Source of the DNA: JAUUZT01 sp964654015
GTDB taxonomy: Bacteria > Chloroflexota > Dehalococcoidia > GIF9 > AB-539-J10
Reading direction: 5' to 3'
Assembly (NCBI GenBank): GCA_964654015.1
Contig: CAZZHQ010000029.1
Coordinates: 1-23,967 of the forward strand
DNA: 23,967 nt
Of the stretch, positions 13,969 through 22,246 are shown piece by piece (positions within the stretch are counted from its first letter, which is position 1; each line of letters opens with the position of its first letter). Both the position numbers and the translations under genes were made by a program. The notes under the pieces are model-generated. The model searched no databases and was not told the origin of the DNA. It was given only the letters and a program-made list of their open reading frames with translations.

Positions 13969-16900
13969 GTGCGCAGACTACTTACCAGACTCGTGAATAA
14001 TAGAATTCCCGAAATGTTATTATTGTTTTTACTAGGAATGACGCCGTTGCTGTGGTTCAAGCCGGGTTCTCTAATACTGGATCCTGACGCTAACTTCGGA
14101 TTAGACCCCTTAAAAAGGTTCTTTGATAGACTATATGCTTGGGACTATACCTTTCTCTCGGGTACTGATAGATCATTGAACTTCTCAACAATTCTTCATT
14201 CCGGGTTAGAGGCCGCATTTAGTCAGGTATTTGATTTGCCAACAACTGAGAGACTGAGTTATGTTGCATTGTTCATACTGCCCGGCTTCTCAATGTATTT
14301 CTTGGTATCACAGATCTCGAGAGGGAACCGTTGGACACGGGTAGCCAGTACAGTGGCAGCCTTGTTCTTCATGTTCAATTTTTACCAGGCTTATATTTGG
14401 CCTCGTCTAGAACTGGGAGCAAGTGCACTTATAATCACACCTGTCATCTTGGGTATGCTCATAAGATGGTTCAGAAATGAGATTAATCTACCCAGGGATC
14501 TATTGGTGTTGAGCTGCGTCACTCTGCTTAGTGCTCCAATTGGTCTTCAACCGCCATTCATTGGCACGCTCCTCATTATAGTTTTTACCTATTTTATATT
14601 CCACCATATCATTGAGAGAAAAAAGGCGAGGGAATGGGTTTTGTCATTTTCAAGATTGATGTTAATCCTTTTTGTCTTTATCCTATGCTCCGCGTTTTGG
14701 CTAATTCCCGTATGTAATTTCGCCGTTCAATCCGGCTATCTCAACGAGCAGACCGGCCAAGACGTGTTTAAAACTGCATTTCTCGTGGATTGGACGAGCC
14801 ATATCACTAACTTCGTAAACGTGTTCCGGTTTCAGGGAGACGTAACTTGGTTTGACAGTTGGGGTGGGCAACCGTACAGCCCATGGTTTAGCCAATATCA
14901 GACCAATGTTTTCCTAATAGCATTGGGGTTTCTATTTCCCATTTTGGCTTTTTCCGCCTTGTTTCGAAAAGATAAATTCGCATTGTTTTTTGCCATTATC
15001 AGTGCAGTCGGAATCATGATGGGTATGGGTACACATCCGCCGTTTACCGCGGTATTCATGTGGCTATATGATAACATACCGGGTTTTTGGATATATAGGG
15101 CTCCATGGCAGAAGTTTACTATTCTGTACGTAATAGGTTTTTCGGTTCTAATTGGTATCACCTGTTCTAAAGTCTATGATTGGCTTGCGCAGAGTCTTAG
15201 ACGTCGTAAGTTAATTACGCTTCAGAAATATGCTCCGCCACTACTTATCACGTCAATTGTCTTGCTGAATTTCTTCTATATGTGGCCTTTTATCACAGGC
15301 AAGACTTTTCCGAGTTCAGAAGGGGACTACGGTTATCATGAGTACTTCAATATTGGATATCAGCATAAGACAATCCCTACCTATCTCTTTGAGTCTGCAA
15401 ACTGGGTCAATAGACAGGATGAAAAGTTCAACATTCTTCTTCTGCCAGACGATAGAGTTGGTGTATATAATTGGGGTTACGCCTCAATAGGGGACGTGAC
15501 CCCGATGATTTTCAACAAAGGGGTCCTTATGAGACAATATGGGGAAGGCATGGCTCCCCCCAATTCTGTAGAAACAATCTATACGAGTTCAGTGGATAAC
15601 ATATACGAATCGAAACAAACAAATGTTGCCAAAATTCTTGGTTTTATAAATACTAGATATATTCTCGAACGAAATGATTTCAAATATGATTTTTATGGGG
15701 ATACCGATTCGCCCAGTTTTATTAGAGAACAACTAAGCACCCAAGAAGGTATCAAGTTGGAAAGGTCAATAGGGGAATGGGATTTTTACAGAATTACAGA
15801 TGAGAATTTTGTCCCGCATATATACAGCGCAACGAAAGCCGTGGTTTCGACCGGCGGAATAGACGACATGCTCCAAATAGTGGGCAGTGAAACGTTTCAA
15901 CCTTCAGGTAGCATCATCCTTTTGTCCGAGCAAACGGGTAACAATCAGATTGACTATTCCGCTAGTAAAGTGGCCGGTAGCATCATCCTAAAGTCCGAGC
16001 AAACGGAGAGTAGTCCAATGAGTAACCTAGAAACCTCTGTTATTAAATCGGAAAATGGATCCGTAAAATCATTTAGCTGGGACAGTCTGTTAAGTAACTC
16101 GATTGAAGCTAGGTATTATGAGGGATGGAAGCCTGTAATTAAGACAGACGGTACGGAAAAGACCGACACCATAAGTTTCGACTCTCCGGATATATGCCCG
16201 TACCAGTTCCCTGCATTTGAGGGGAAAGTCGACAAGCTATGGCAGGCTTTCGACTCCACGCTGCTATTTATTAAAACCGGAGAGCAACCACTAACCATAA
16301 ACGCCATAAAAGAAAACGGAACGGATGTGAGCGACGTCATTGGAATCTGGTGGGAAACCGGGTACATGGGTATGAGTACGAAACCAATTTCCTACCCGGT
16401 AACCATACCACCAAATGAGAAAGCAATAGTGCAGATAAATCATGAAGCTTCCCAGTGGACCATTGAATCACCCGTCCAACCATCTTCTATTGCGGTATTA
16501 AGTAATCCCACGAGGATTAGCCCGGAAATAACGTTCAAAGAGATCAATCCAACAGAATACAAGGTCCAAATTAATGCGTCACAGCCATTCTGGTTAGTTT
16601 TCTCCGAACCATACAACCAGCAATGGAAAGCTTACGTCGATAATAAACCGTTCAATTTGAACAATCTAATCGCAACCTACGACAATCTAAAAGTAAGAGA
16701 AATGAAACATGACCAGATATTTAACCCATTGTCCATTTCCTATTTATTCAAGAAATCCTTGCCGAATAACCAACATTTCACGGCAAACGGTTATGCAAAT
16801 GCCTGGTACATTGACCCAGGTCAAATTGCAAAAGACAAGGATGGTACATTTACAGTTACGCTTTATTTCTGGCCTCAAAGCCTATTTTATCTGGGGCTGG

Positions 16901-17049
16901 GAATTTCCGGTCTCACGCTGTTGATTCTTATTGGTTGGATGTTTTGGAAACGAAGACAACAGAGACTTGTACGTCATATACCAAGATCTTCCCCGGATAA
17001 AGAGGGGGAGATGATTCAGATGGATGGTGATTTGGAAAATGGTCGATAG
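13969..17049 (+). CDS. large GT-C/YfhO-like membrane protein with extracytoplasmic C-terminal region
   Basis: The 1026-residue protein has an N-terminal half (about 10-460) made of many hydrophobic helices with short loops. A long soluble region (about 470-960), predicted outside the membrane, and one last helix (about 970-992, FYLGLGISGLTLLILIGWMF) follow, then a basic cytoplasmic tail. LILDPDANFGLDPLKRF in the first loop and FWLIPVCNFAVQSG and NIPGFWIYRAPWQKF later resemble the arabinofuranosyltransferase (AftD-like) and YfhO-type GT-C proteins. LVFSEPYNQQWKAYVDNKP and NGYANAWYID near the end recall the C-terminal beta domain of that group. Such enzymes use polyprenyl-phosphate sugars outside the cytoplasmic membrane. 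It shares these landmarks with the protein at 19864. GTG start with GAGG upstream. A 69-bp internal repeat lies at 15907-16006. Confidence 0.75.
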   Translation: MRRLLTRLVNNRIPEMLLLFLLGMTPLLWFKPGSLILDPDANFGLDPLKRFFDRLYAWDYTFLSGTDRSLNFSTILHSGLEAAFSQVFDLPTTERLSYVALFILPGFSMYFLVSQISRGNRWTRVASTVAALFFMFNFYQAYIWPRLELGASALIITPVILGMLIRWFRNEINLPRDLLVLSCVTLLSAPIGLQPPFIGTLLIIVFTYFIFHHIIERKKAREWVLSFSRLMLILFVFILCSAFWLIPVCNFAVQSGYLNEQTGQDVFKTAFLVDWTSHITNFVNVFRFQGDVTWFDSWGGQPYSPWFSQYQTNVFLIALGFLFPILAFSALFRKDKFALFFAIISAVGIMMGMGTHPPFTAVFMWLYDNIPGFWIYRAPWQKFTILYVIGFSVLIGITCSKVYDWLAQSLRRRKLITLQKYAPPLLITSIVLLNFFYMWPFITGKTFPSSEGDYGYHEYFNIGYQHKTIPTYLFESANWVNRQDEKFNILLLPDDRVGVYNWGYASIGDVTPMIFNKGVLMRQYGEGMAPPNSVETIYTSSVDNIYESKQTNVAKILGFINTRYILERNDFKYDFYGDTDSPSFIREQLSTQEGIKLERSIGEWDFYRITDENFVPHIYSATKAVVSTGGIDDMLQIVGSETFQPSGSIILLSEQTGNNQIDYSASKVAGSIILKSEQTESSPMSNLETSVIKSENGSVKSFSWDSLLSNSIEARYYEGWKPVIKTDGTEKTDTISFDSPDICPYQFPAFEGKVDKLWQAFDSTLLFIKTGEQPLTINAIKENGTDVSDVIGIWWETGYMGMSTKPISYPVTIPPNEKAIVQINHEASQWTIESPVQPSSIAVLSNPTRISPEITFKEINPTEYKVQINASQPFWLVFSEPYNQQWKAYVDNKPFNLNNLIATYDNLKVREMKHDQIFNPLSISYLFKKSLPNNQHFTANGYANAWYIDPGQIAKDKDGTFTVTLYFWPQSLFYLGLGISGLTLLILIGWMFWKRRQQRLVRHIPRSSPDKEGEMIQMDGDLENGR
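15907..16006 (+). repeat. imperfect 69-bp in-frame repeat in the GT-C-like gene
   Basis: A 31-base unit beginning GGTAGCATCATCCT at 15907 recurs at 15976 with three mismatches; the spacing is 69 bp (23 codons). It encodes GSIILLSEQT and then GSIILKSEQT in the soluble region at about residue 646 onward. It keeps the frame, so it would lengthen a surface loop. Confidence 0.75.
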
Positions 17050-17956
17050 CGAGTTGCTTAAAATCTTGGCTTGTCCAATCTGTAAATCAGCTGTAAAATT
17101 TAAGGACGAGGAACTGACCTGCCTGAATGAAAAATGTAACGCGGTATTTCCCGTAATAAACGACATCCCAATAATGTTAGTTGAGGTTTCGGATTACCAT
17201 GAGTTTCAACAGAGATACTTTGAGAACGAATCTAAGGGTTACGATAAATATGAACTTGAAAATTGGAGAGTTAGTTATCTCCAGAGGATTTTTAAGGCTT
17301 TAGATATGGCGGATGATAATCAACAGGGCTTATACCTTGACATAGGAGTTGGCAGCTCTGGATACACTGTTATTGAGGCTGCAAAACGAGGATATACATC
17401 CGTGGGGGTGAGCCTTTCCTCCGCTGAAATCAATAAGGCTAACCATTTTGCCCAATCTGAACTCATTGGAAATAATAACCGGTGCAATTTCGTGGTATGC
17501 CTTGCAGAATATCTTCCTTTTAAAGATAATTCTTTTACTAAAGTAAGTTCAATAGCGGTACTAGAACATATTCCTGAGGATGAACAGGCAATTATTGAGA
17601 TCAGCAGAGTGGTAAGACCAGGGGGCAAGGTCTTTATTACAGTTCCAAATGCTTATAAAAGGATTCCTCTCATTTTTTGGTTGCCTTATTACATTCATGA
17701 TAAAAGAATAGGACATCTTAGACACTATTCGGTAGAAGACCTAAAGGCAAGGTTCGAAAATTATGGCTTCGATGTGATAGATGTAGCCTACATAGGACAT
17801 ATGATAAAGATAATCCAATTCATATTAAGCCATCTTTTTTCTCACCTAAAAAGTCGCAATTCGTGGTTATGGTGGAAAATGGAGGAAATTGACTTCAGGC
17901 TGAAGAACGTAAAAACTGGGGTACATCTGAGTCTAACCCTGCTCAAAAAACAATGA
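17024..17956 (+). CDS. zinc-ribbon (Trm112-like) plus class I methyltransferase fusion
   Basis: The 310-residue protein starts with a Trm112/YcaR-like domain: LLKILACPICKSAVKF, CLNEKCNAVFPVINDIPIML, four Cys placed to bind zinc. After a linker the Rossmann methyltransferase follows: LYLDIGVGSSGYTVIEA (motif I), YTSVGVSLSS, AEYLPFKDNSFTKVSSIAVL with EHIP, and GGKVFITVPNAYKRIP. The motif I Gly pattern DIGVGSSG is slightly unusual. The fusion is common in methyltransferases of polysaccharide and antibiotic loci. ATG 17024 overlaps the previous gene by 26 bp, with AGGGGGAG 14 bases before it; ATG 17039 in frame is an alternative five codons later. It probably methylates a sugar residue. Confidence 0.85.
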   Translation: MVIWKMVDSELLKILACPICKSAVKFKDEELTCLNEKCNAVFPVINDIPIMLVEVSDYHEFQQRYFENESKGYDKYELENWRVSYLQRIFKALDMADDNQQGLYLDIGVGSSGYTVIEAAKRGYTSVGVSLSSAEINKANHFAQSELIGNNNRCNFVVCLAEYLPFKDNSFTKVSSIAVLEHIPEDEQAIIEISRVVRPGGKVFITVPNAYKRIPLIFWLPYYIHDKRIGHLRHYSVEDLKARFENYGFDVIDVAYIGHMIKIIQFILSHLFSHLKSRNSWLWWKMEEIDFRLKNVKTGVHLSLTLLKKQ

Positions 17957-18017
17957 GGGAGAAAACCACTGGCTCACTTAAAAAATGTATGTTGAAGATC
18001 TTAGAAAGAAAGAATAA

Positions 18018-19229
18018 ATGAAAATACTATATATTGCGAATGGAAACGGTTTAAATCCTGGCTTGGGAGGTAGTCTAACTCGTAGTCTGGAGATTGCGAG
18101 GAGACTGGTAAAGATGGGCTGCGATGTTCATTTTCTTACAACCCATGGTGGATATAAAGCTTGTCAGAGTGAAGGATTAGACGTTGTCTATCACTTACTT
18201 CCCGCTTCGATTTTCAAACAAGATGAATCAGGTCTTCTCGACAGGGTATTCGCTTATATTATATCAACCATATCGGCACTTTGGGTAGTGCCACGGCTGC
18301 CTAAATGCGATTTGGTTTATAGCGACTCGGACTATTTCTGCGATGTTATTCCTGCGTTATTGTACCGTAAAACTAGTGGCGCGAGGTGGGTTGCAATGAC
18401 TCACCACCGGATCAAAGTGAGCAAAACTAGATTAAGGGATTTCACGGTTAGTTCTATCTCGCAGCATATGCAATTATTTAGTTATTTTCTCTTCAGAAAA
18501 TATGCTGACAGAGTCTTTGTATACAAATCCAGTATGGGGAAAGCAATTGCTGACTATATGATTGCCAAAGGGATGGATAGATCTAGAATCATAATGGTTG
18601 CAAATGGGATAGACCTGCACCTTATTGAAACAGTACCATCAGGGGGGGGGGGGATTTTCGACGCTTGCTTTGTAGGTGGACTTCGCCCAAGTAAGGGACT
18701 ATATGATATTGTTCCGATTTGGAAGGAAGTCGTCTCTAAAAAAGATGATGCTGTTCTGGTAGTTATTGGACAAGGAGCGAAGGAATATGAGGATCAATTA
18801 CTAACACAAATTAGAAGGGAAGGCCTGCAGCAGCAAATAGTAATGGTAGGTGCTAAAAGCCATGCCGAGACAATAAAGATAATGAAGTGTAGCTGGACTT
18901 ACATCTCTCCTAGCAAGGAAGAGGGCTGGGGAATCGCGATTTGTGAAGCTATGGCTTGCGGTCTTCCCGTTATAGCTTACGATTTAGATGTCTATAGAGA
19001 CGTATTCAGTGATAAATATAGGGGGATATCACCCTTTTCGATTTCAAAGTTTGCAGAAGCCATTATTGAATTTCTTACTAGCGACGAACTTAGGATTAAA
19101 GCGGCATTGAGTGGGCGAGCTTTTATTTTGCAATATGATTGGGATCTGATTGCCAAAAGAGAGCTAAACCTTTTTAAGAAGATATTGGAGCAAAGGTCTG
19201 AGGATCCAGATAGTAAAAAGAGATCCTGA
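18018..19229 (+). CDS. GT4 glycosyltransferase containing a G12 tract
   Basis: This 403-residue GT-B retaining glycosyltransferase has an N-terminal acceptor domain (MKILYIANGNGLNPGLGGSL with a Gly-rich loop, residues 1-195), a linker, and a donor domain from about residue 213 (CFVGGLRPSKGLYDI, VVIGQGAKEYEDQLL, then SPSKEEGWGIAICEAMACG with E302 and E310 forming the EX7E motif). The linker codes for PSGGGG through twelve consecutive G. As sequenced the frame is open. With 11 or 13 G, translation would stop within about 15 codons, losing the whole donor domain. The gene is therefore a candidate on/off switch. It follows the methyltransferase by 61 bases. Donor unknown. Confidence 0.88.
   Translation: MKILYIANGNGLNPGLGGSLTRSLEIARRLVKMGCDVHFLTTHGGYKACQSEGLDVVYHLLPASIFKQDESGLLDRVFAYIISTISALWVVPRLPKCDLVYSDSDYFCDVIPALLYRKTSGARWVAMTHHRIKVSKTRLRDFTVSSISQHMQLFSYFLFRKYADRVFVYKSSMGKAIADYMIAKGMDRSRIIMVANGIDLHLIETVPSGGGGIFDACFVGGLRPSKGLYDIVPIWKEVVSKKDDAVLVVIGQGAKEYEDQLLTQIRREGLQQQIVMVGAKSHAETIKIMKCSWTYISPSKEEGWGIAICEAMACGLPVIAYDLDVYRDVFSDKYRGISPFSISKFAEAIIEFLTSDELRIKAALSGRAFILQYDWDLIAKRELNLFKKILEQRSEDPDSKKRS
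18642..18653 (+). repeat. G12 slippage-prone tract in a coding region
   Basis: Twelve G in a row encode Gly209-Gly212 of the GT4. Minus one G brings in a TAG at 18673-18675. Plus one G brings in a TAA at 18692-18694. The current length is the in-frame (on) state. Confidence 0.95.
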
Positions 19230-19444
19230 GGATATACAAAGGTAATGTTTGTAGTCTATCTAATTCGATTTTAACCTGTAAAATTTTGGATAGAGGGCCG
19301 CTAGAGCTAGAATACATTATCGGCGACAGTCTAAACAGTGGGGAACTTTGACTCTGATTATTCCTAAAAGACGGGGTGAACAATAACTCGAACAATTAGA
19401 GACAACCGTGTCAAACATAAGAGCAGATGTTAGCTGGAGGATAA
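19230..19444 (+). other. intergenic stretch with a possible glycosyltransferase-like remnant
   Basis: One frame stays open from 19229 to the TGA at 19349-19351, reading among others LDRGPLELEYIIGDSLNSGE. The end resembles, weakly, the 'leiiivDdgStDgT' loop of GT2 enzymes. This could be chance. GGAGG at the right end (about 19436) is the ribosome binding site for the next gene. Confidence 0.25.
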
Positions 19445-19451
19445 TTGACTC

Positions 19452-19871
19452 ATGCCTTTAACAGGTATAATCGTGCTCATAGTTCTTGCCATTTTCCTCG
19501 TCGTATTTGCTTTCCCTCGGCTAGATGCAAGGATATTTATCGCATTGGCCTTATTACTACTGGCAGTGTCCGGCATGATGCTTATGCTGGAGAAACCTAT
19601 CTTGGCAGACCAAATTGCTGGCTATGCCTTTTACTCTCTAACTTCAGGGATCATTCTCCTGCTAATCCAACGCTTTACCGTATTTACTATCCCTCGGCTA
19701 GATGCAAGGATATTTATCGCATTGGCCTTATTACTGCTGGCATTGTCCGGCATGATGCTTATGCTGGAGAAACCTATCTTGGCAGACCAAATTGCTGGCT
19801 ATGCCTTTTATACTCTAACTTCAGGTATCGTTCTCCTTATAATCCAACGCTTTAGAGAGAGCTGTGGATGA
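19452..19871 (+). CDS. small membrane protein with internal tandem duplication
   Basis: This 139-residue, very hydrophobic protein has a first helix at about 5-20 (IIVLIVLAIFLVVFAF) and then two near-identical units, 22-75 and 81-134. Each unit is a PRLDARIFIALALLLL helix, a short loop MLEKPILADQ and a second helix ending in LIQRF. That makes five predicted membrane spans, whereas an unduplicated ancestor would have had three spans in about 80 residues. The ATG follows GGAGG by ten bases. Its last eight bases overlap the GTG of the next gene, so the two are probably translated together and may interact in the membrane. The family was not recognised. Another frame over the same repeat (19445-19855) is also open but is a by-product of the duplication. 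Confidence 0.72.
   Translation: MPLTGIIVLIVLAIFLVVFAFPRLDARIFIALALLLLAVSGMMLMLEKPILADQIAGYAFYSLTSGIILLLIQRFTVFTIPRLDARIFIALALLLLALSGMMLMLEKPILADQIAGYAFYTLTSGIVLLIIQRFRESCG
19502..19854 (+). repeat. 177-bp tandem duplication
   Basis: Copy A spans about 19502-19677 and copy B about 19679-19854, with a period of 177 bp (59 codons). Only about ten mismatches were counted by eye, some of them amino-acid changing. The spacing is a multiple of three, so the frame is preserved. Confidence 0.93.
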
Positions 19872-22020
19872 AAAAGTAAAGAAGACAAAAGAAAGAGGGT
19901 GGATTCCTTACCTAGTATTTGCGCTTCTGTCCATTACTATTTTAGGCCCTCTACTCTTCCCTGGTTACATCTTGACCCTTGACATGGCTTTCGCCCCTGC
20001 CATGGATTTCACTACTGAACTCTGGGGTCTACAAGGGAACGTAACTGCATCAGCTCCTTTTTACCTCCTTATGCAACTAGTAAATGGGCTTATGCCCACT
20101 TGGCTCCTGCAAAAGATAATCCTCTTCTCGATCTTCTTTTTCTCTGGCCTGGGAGCATATAAGCTTCTGTCTTCCAAAGGTGTGGGAAGCTACTTTGCAG
20201 GTCTACTTTATGCGGTAAATCCCTTCACATATGTTAGATTCATGGCGGGGCAGTGGGGGGTTTTAGCCGCTTATGCCGTAACCCCCTTCGCGCTCAGTGC
20301 GTTTATCAAGTTGCTTCAGAATGAAGGGCAGAGGGGCATCATTAAAGACATCATAAAGGTGGTTCTGCTCTCCACGTTAGTAGGGATGATGGAGATTCAA
20401 GGTTATCTTCTGCTTTTTCTTGCTTTTTCTATCGTTTTTTTAGGTTATATAATTAAAGAACGAAGACAGCCTGTTAAAACCGGAAAAGCAATAAAATCGA
20501 TAGGTCTCGCCGCCGTCCTATTTTGCCTGTTAAACGCCTACTGGCTGGTTCCGGTTTTCACAGGAGGAGCAAGCTTCCTGGAACAGTTCGGTCAGGCGGA
20601 TCTCGTTTCATTTATGCCCAAAGCCACCTCACGAATAATGTTCGATATAGCCTCTATGTATGGTTTTTGGAGAGACGGATATGTTTACGTACAGCATCTA
20701 CTGCCATTCTGGTGGTTACTTTTTATCTTCCTACTCTTTTTGGCAACTTACGGGTTCATTTCAAAGTTTGAGGATAGAGGCCTCAGATGGATAGTGACGT
20801 CCTTCGTGGCAATGGCTGTACTGAGCTTCTTAATAGCGGTCGGCACAGCCAGTGACCTGACCAAGCCTTTCTTTCATTGGCTCTGGGAACATATTCCTCT
20901 TTTCCGTGGTTTTCGAGATTCACAAAAGTTAGTGGCCCTCGTGTGCCTTTCTTACGCTTATCTGGGCGGATTAGGCGTAGCCGAGTTTGGTAAGAAGATA
21001 AGAACCGAGAGCAAAAGGCCATACAGACTGGCACTGCTCATACTGGTAGCGCTGGCCGTACTCACTCCGCTCGCATACTCCTTCACAATGTTTGGCTTCC
21101 ACGGGCAGCTTGGAGCAACCGAGTATCCCAAGGAATGGTACGCGGTAAATGAATATTTGAATAATGATAAAGATGATTTTAACATACTGTTTCTACCTTG
21201 GCATCAATATATGGACTTCAGTTGGCTTCCCAATACGGATAAGAGGCTGGCTAATCCGGCGAGCATATTCTTTGATAAACCGGTAATTCAAGGAGATAAT
21301 GTCGAGATGCCCGGTATCTATTCCCAAAGCACCAATCCAGTTAGTAAATACGTCGAATTCGTACTAGGCAACGAAAATGTTTATAACTTGGGCGAACTGT
21401 TAGCGCCACTTAACGTGAAATACGTAATATTGGTACAGGAGGCTGATTATGAGTATTACGCCTTCCTCTACCAGCAAAAAGACCTAAGCGTGCAGATAGA
21501 AAATCCGGGAATAACAGTTTTTAAGAATGAATACCATAGAGCGCAGGTTTACGCAGTTAACAACGTGGTGCACATTGAGAGCCTCGATGAATTCATGGAA
21601 TTGAGCAAAAAACAAGACGTAATGGCACACCTGTATATCCTGGGGAGCGGAACCGATGAGTATAGTAGCGCTGCCATGGAGAAGCCCGATTTTATCATAA
21701 GGAGTCCAGTAAAATACGAGGTCAAGTCAACTTCTAACAGGTATGTTATTTTCTCTGTACCTCAGAATATAAACAGTGACTACTGGCAATATAACGGTAA
21801 GGACTCCTTGAAAAACCTGGGTTTCATGCCTGCCTTTGAATCGTCGCCAAACAGTGGTGAAATCATCTACACCAGATTCTACAATACTTATTTACCTAGC
21901 TACATAATATCGGCGGTAGTCTTGATTTTCCTATTAGCATTATGGTATGGTGCTAGTCACAATCGTAAATCAGACTCAGTAGAATTGGCATTACCCAATA
22001 TAAGAGAGCAAAAAAGATAA
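19864..22020 (+). CDS. GT-C/YfhO-like membrane protein, paralogue of the one at 13969
   Basis: The 718-residue protein has about twelve hydrophobic helices in residues 15-400, an extracytoplasmic region (about 410-670) and a final helix (YIISAVVLIFLLALWYG). It shares landmarks in the same order with the 1026-residue protein: NPFTYVRFMAGQWG and TPFAL, LNAYWLVPVF, HIPLFRGFRDSQKLVAL (versus NIPGFWIYRAPWQKF), DDFNILFLPWHQY (versus EKFNILLLPDD) and LNVKYVIL (versus INTRYIL). It is about 300 residues shorter, mainly in the soluble part. The role is probably sugar transfer on the outer face from a polyprenyl-phosphate donor, but catalytic residues cannot be assigned; LTLDMAF in the first loop holds a possible acidic residue. 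The GTG start at 19864 overlaps the small membrane protein by eight bases; the nearby ATG at 19868 is out of frame. Confidence 0.75.
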   Translation: MDEKVKKTKERGWIPYLVFALLSITILGPLLFPGYILTLDMAFAPAMDFTTELWGLQGNVTASAPFYLLMQLVNGLMPTWLLQKIILFSIFFFSGLGAYKLLSSKGVGSYFAGLLYAVNPFTYVRFMAGQWGVLAAYAVTPFALSAFIKLLQNEGQRGIIKDIIKVVLLSTLVGMMEIQGYLLLFLAFSIVFLGYIIKERRQPVKTGKAIKSIGLAAVLFCLLNAYWLVPVFTGGASFLEQFGQADLVSFMPKATSRIMFDIASMYGFWRDGYVYVQHLLPFWWLLFIFLLFLATYGFISKFEDRGLRWIVTSFVAMAVLSFLIAVGTASDLTKPFFHWLWEHIPLFRGFRDSQKLVALVCLSYAYLGGLGVAEFGKKIRTESKRPYRLALLILVALAVLTPLAYSFTMFGFHGQLGATEYPKEWYAVNEYLNNDKDDFNILFLPWHQYMDFSWLPNTDKRLANPASIFFDKPVIQGDNVEMPGIYSQSTNPVSKYVEFVLGNENVYNLGELLAPLNVKYVILVQEADYEYYAFLYQQKDLSVQIENPGITVFKNEYHRAQVYAVNNVVHIESLDEFMELSKKQDVMAHLYILGSGTDEYSSAAMEKPDFIIRSPVKYEVKSTSNRYVIFSVPQNINSDYWQYNGKDSLKNLGFMPAFESSPNSGEIIYTRFYNTYLPSYIISAVVLIFLLALWYGASHNRKSDSVELALPNIREQKR

Positions 22021-22246
22021 GTAATACTAAAGGCTGATACGAAAATCGACGAAGCAGCTTATCTTAGATATAAGAGAACGGAAGGTCAGTAAAAGCCCAG
22101 AGAGGTGTATCATGTTTTCAGACTGCAGTTTACGGTTACTTTTAATGCGCGACTCGTATCAGTATGCTTCTTTTAATACATTTATCATAAACTGTTACGT
22201 AATAACTGAGACAGAGTAGACAGCGGCATCTGGAGAGGTTAGGATT

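Noticed and set aside
19445..19855. 136-codon frame covering the tandem repeat
   Set aside because: It is open because the repeat unit is a multiple of three long and is duplicated. Its translation is Arg/Cys-rich without family signal, while the frame from 19452 has regular membrane helices and a proper ribosome binding site.
22034..22162. Nine-base inverted repeat CTGATACGA / TCGTATCAG around the gap before the UDP-glucose dehydrogenase
   Set aside because: The arms are perfect, but 111 bases lie between them and nothing else supports a regulatory or mobile-element role. A chance match in this much sequence is plausible.
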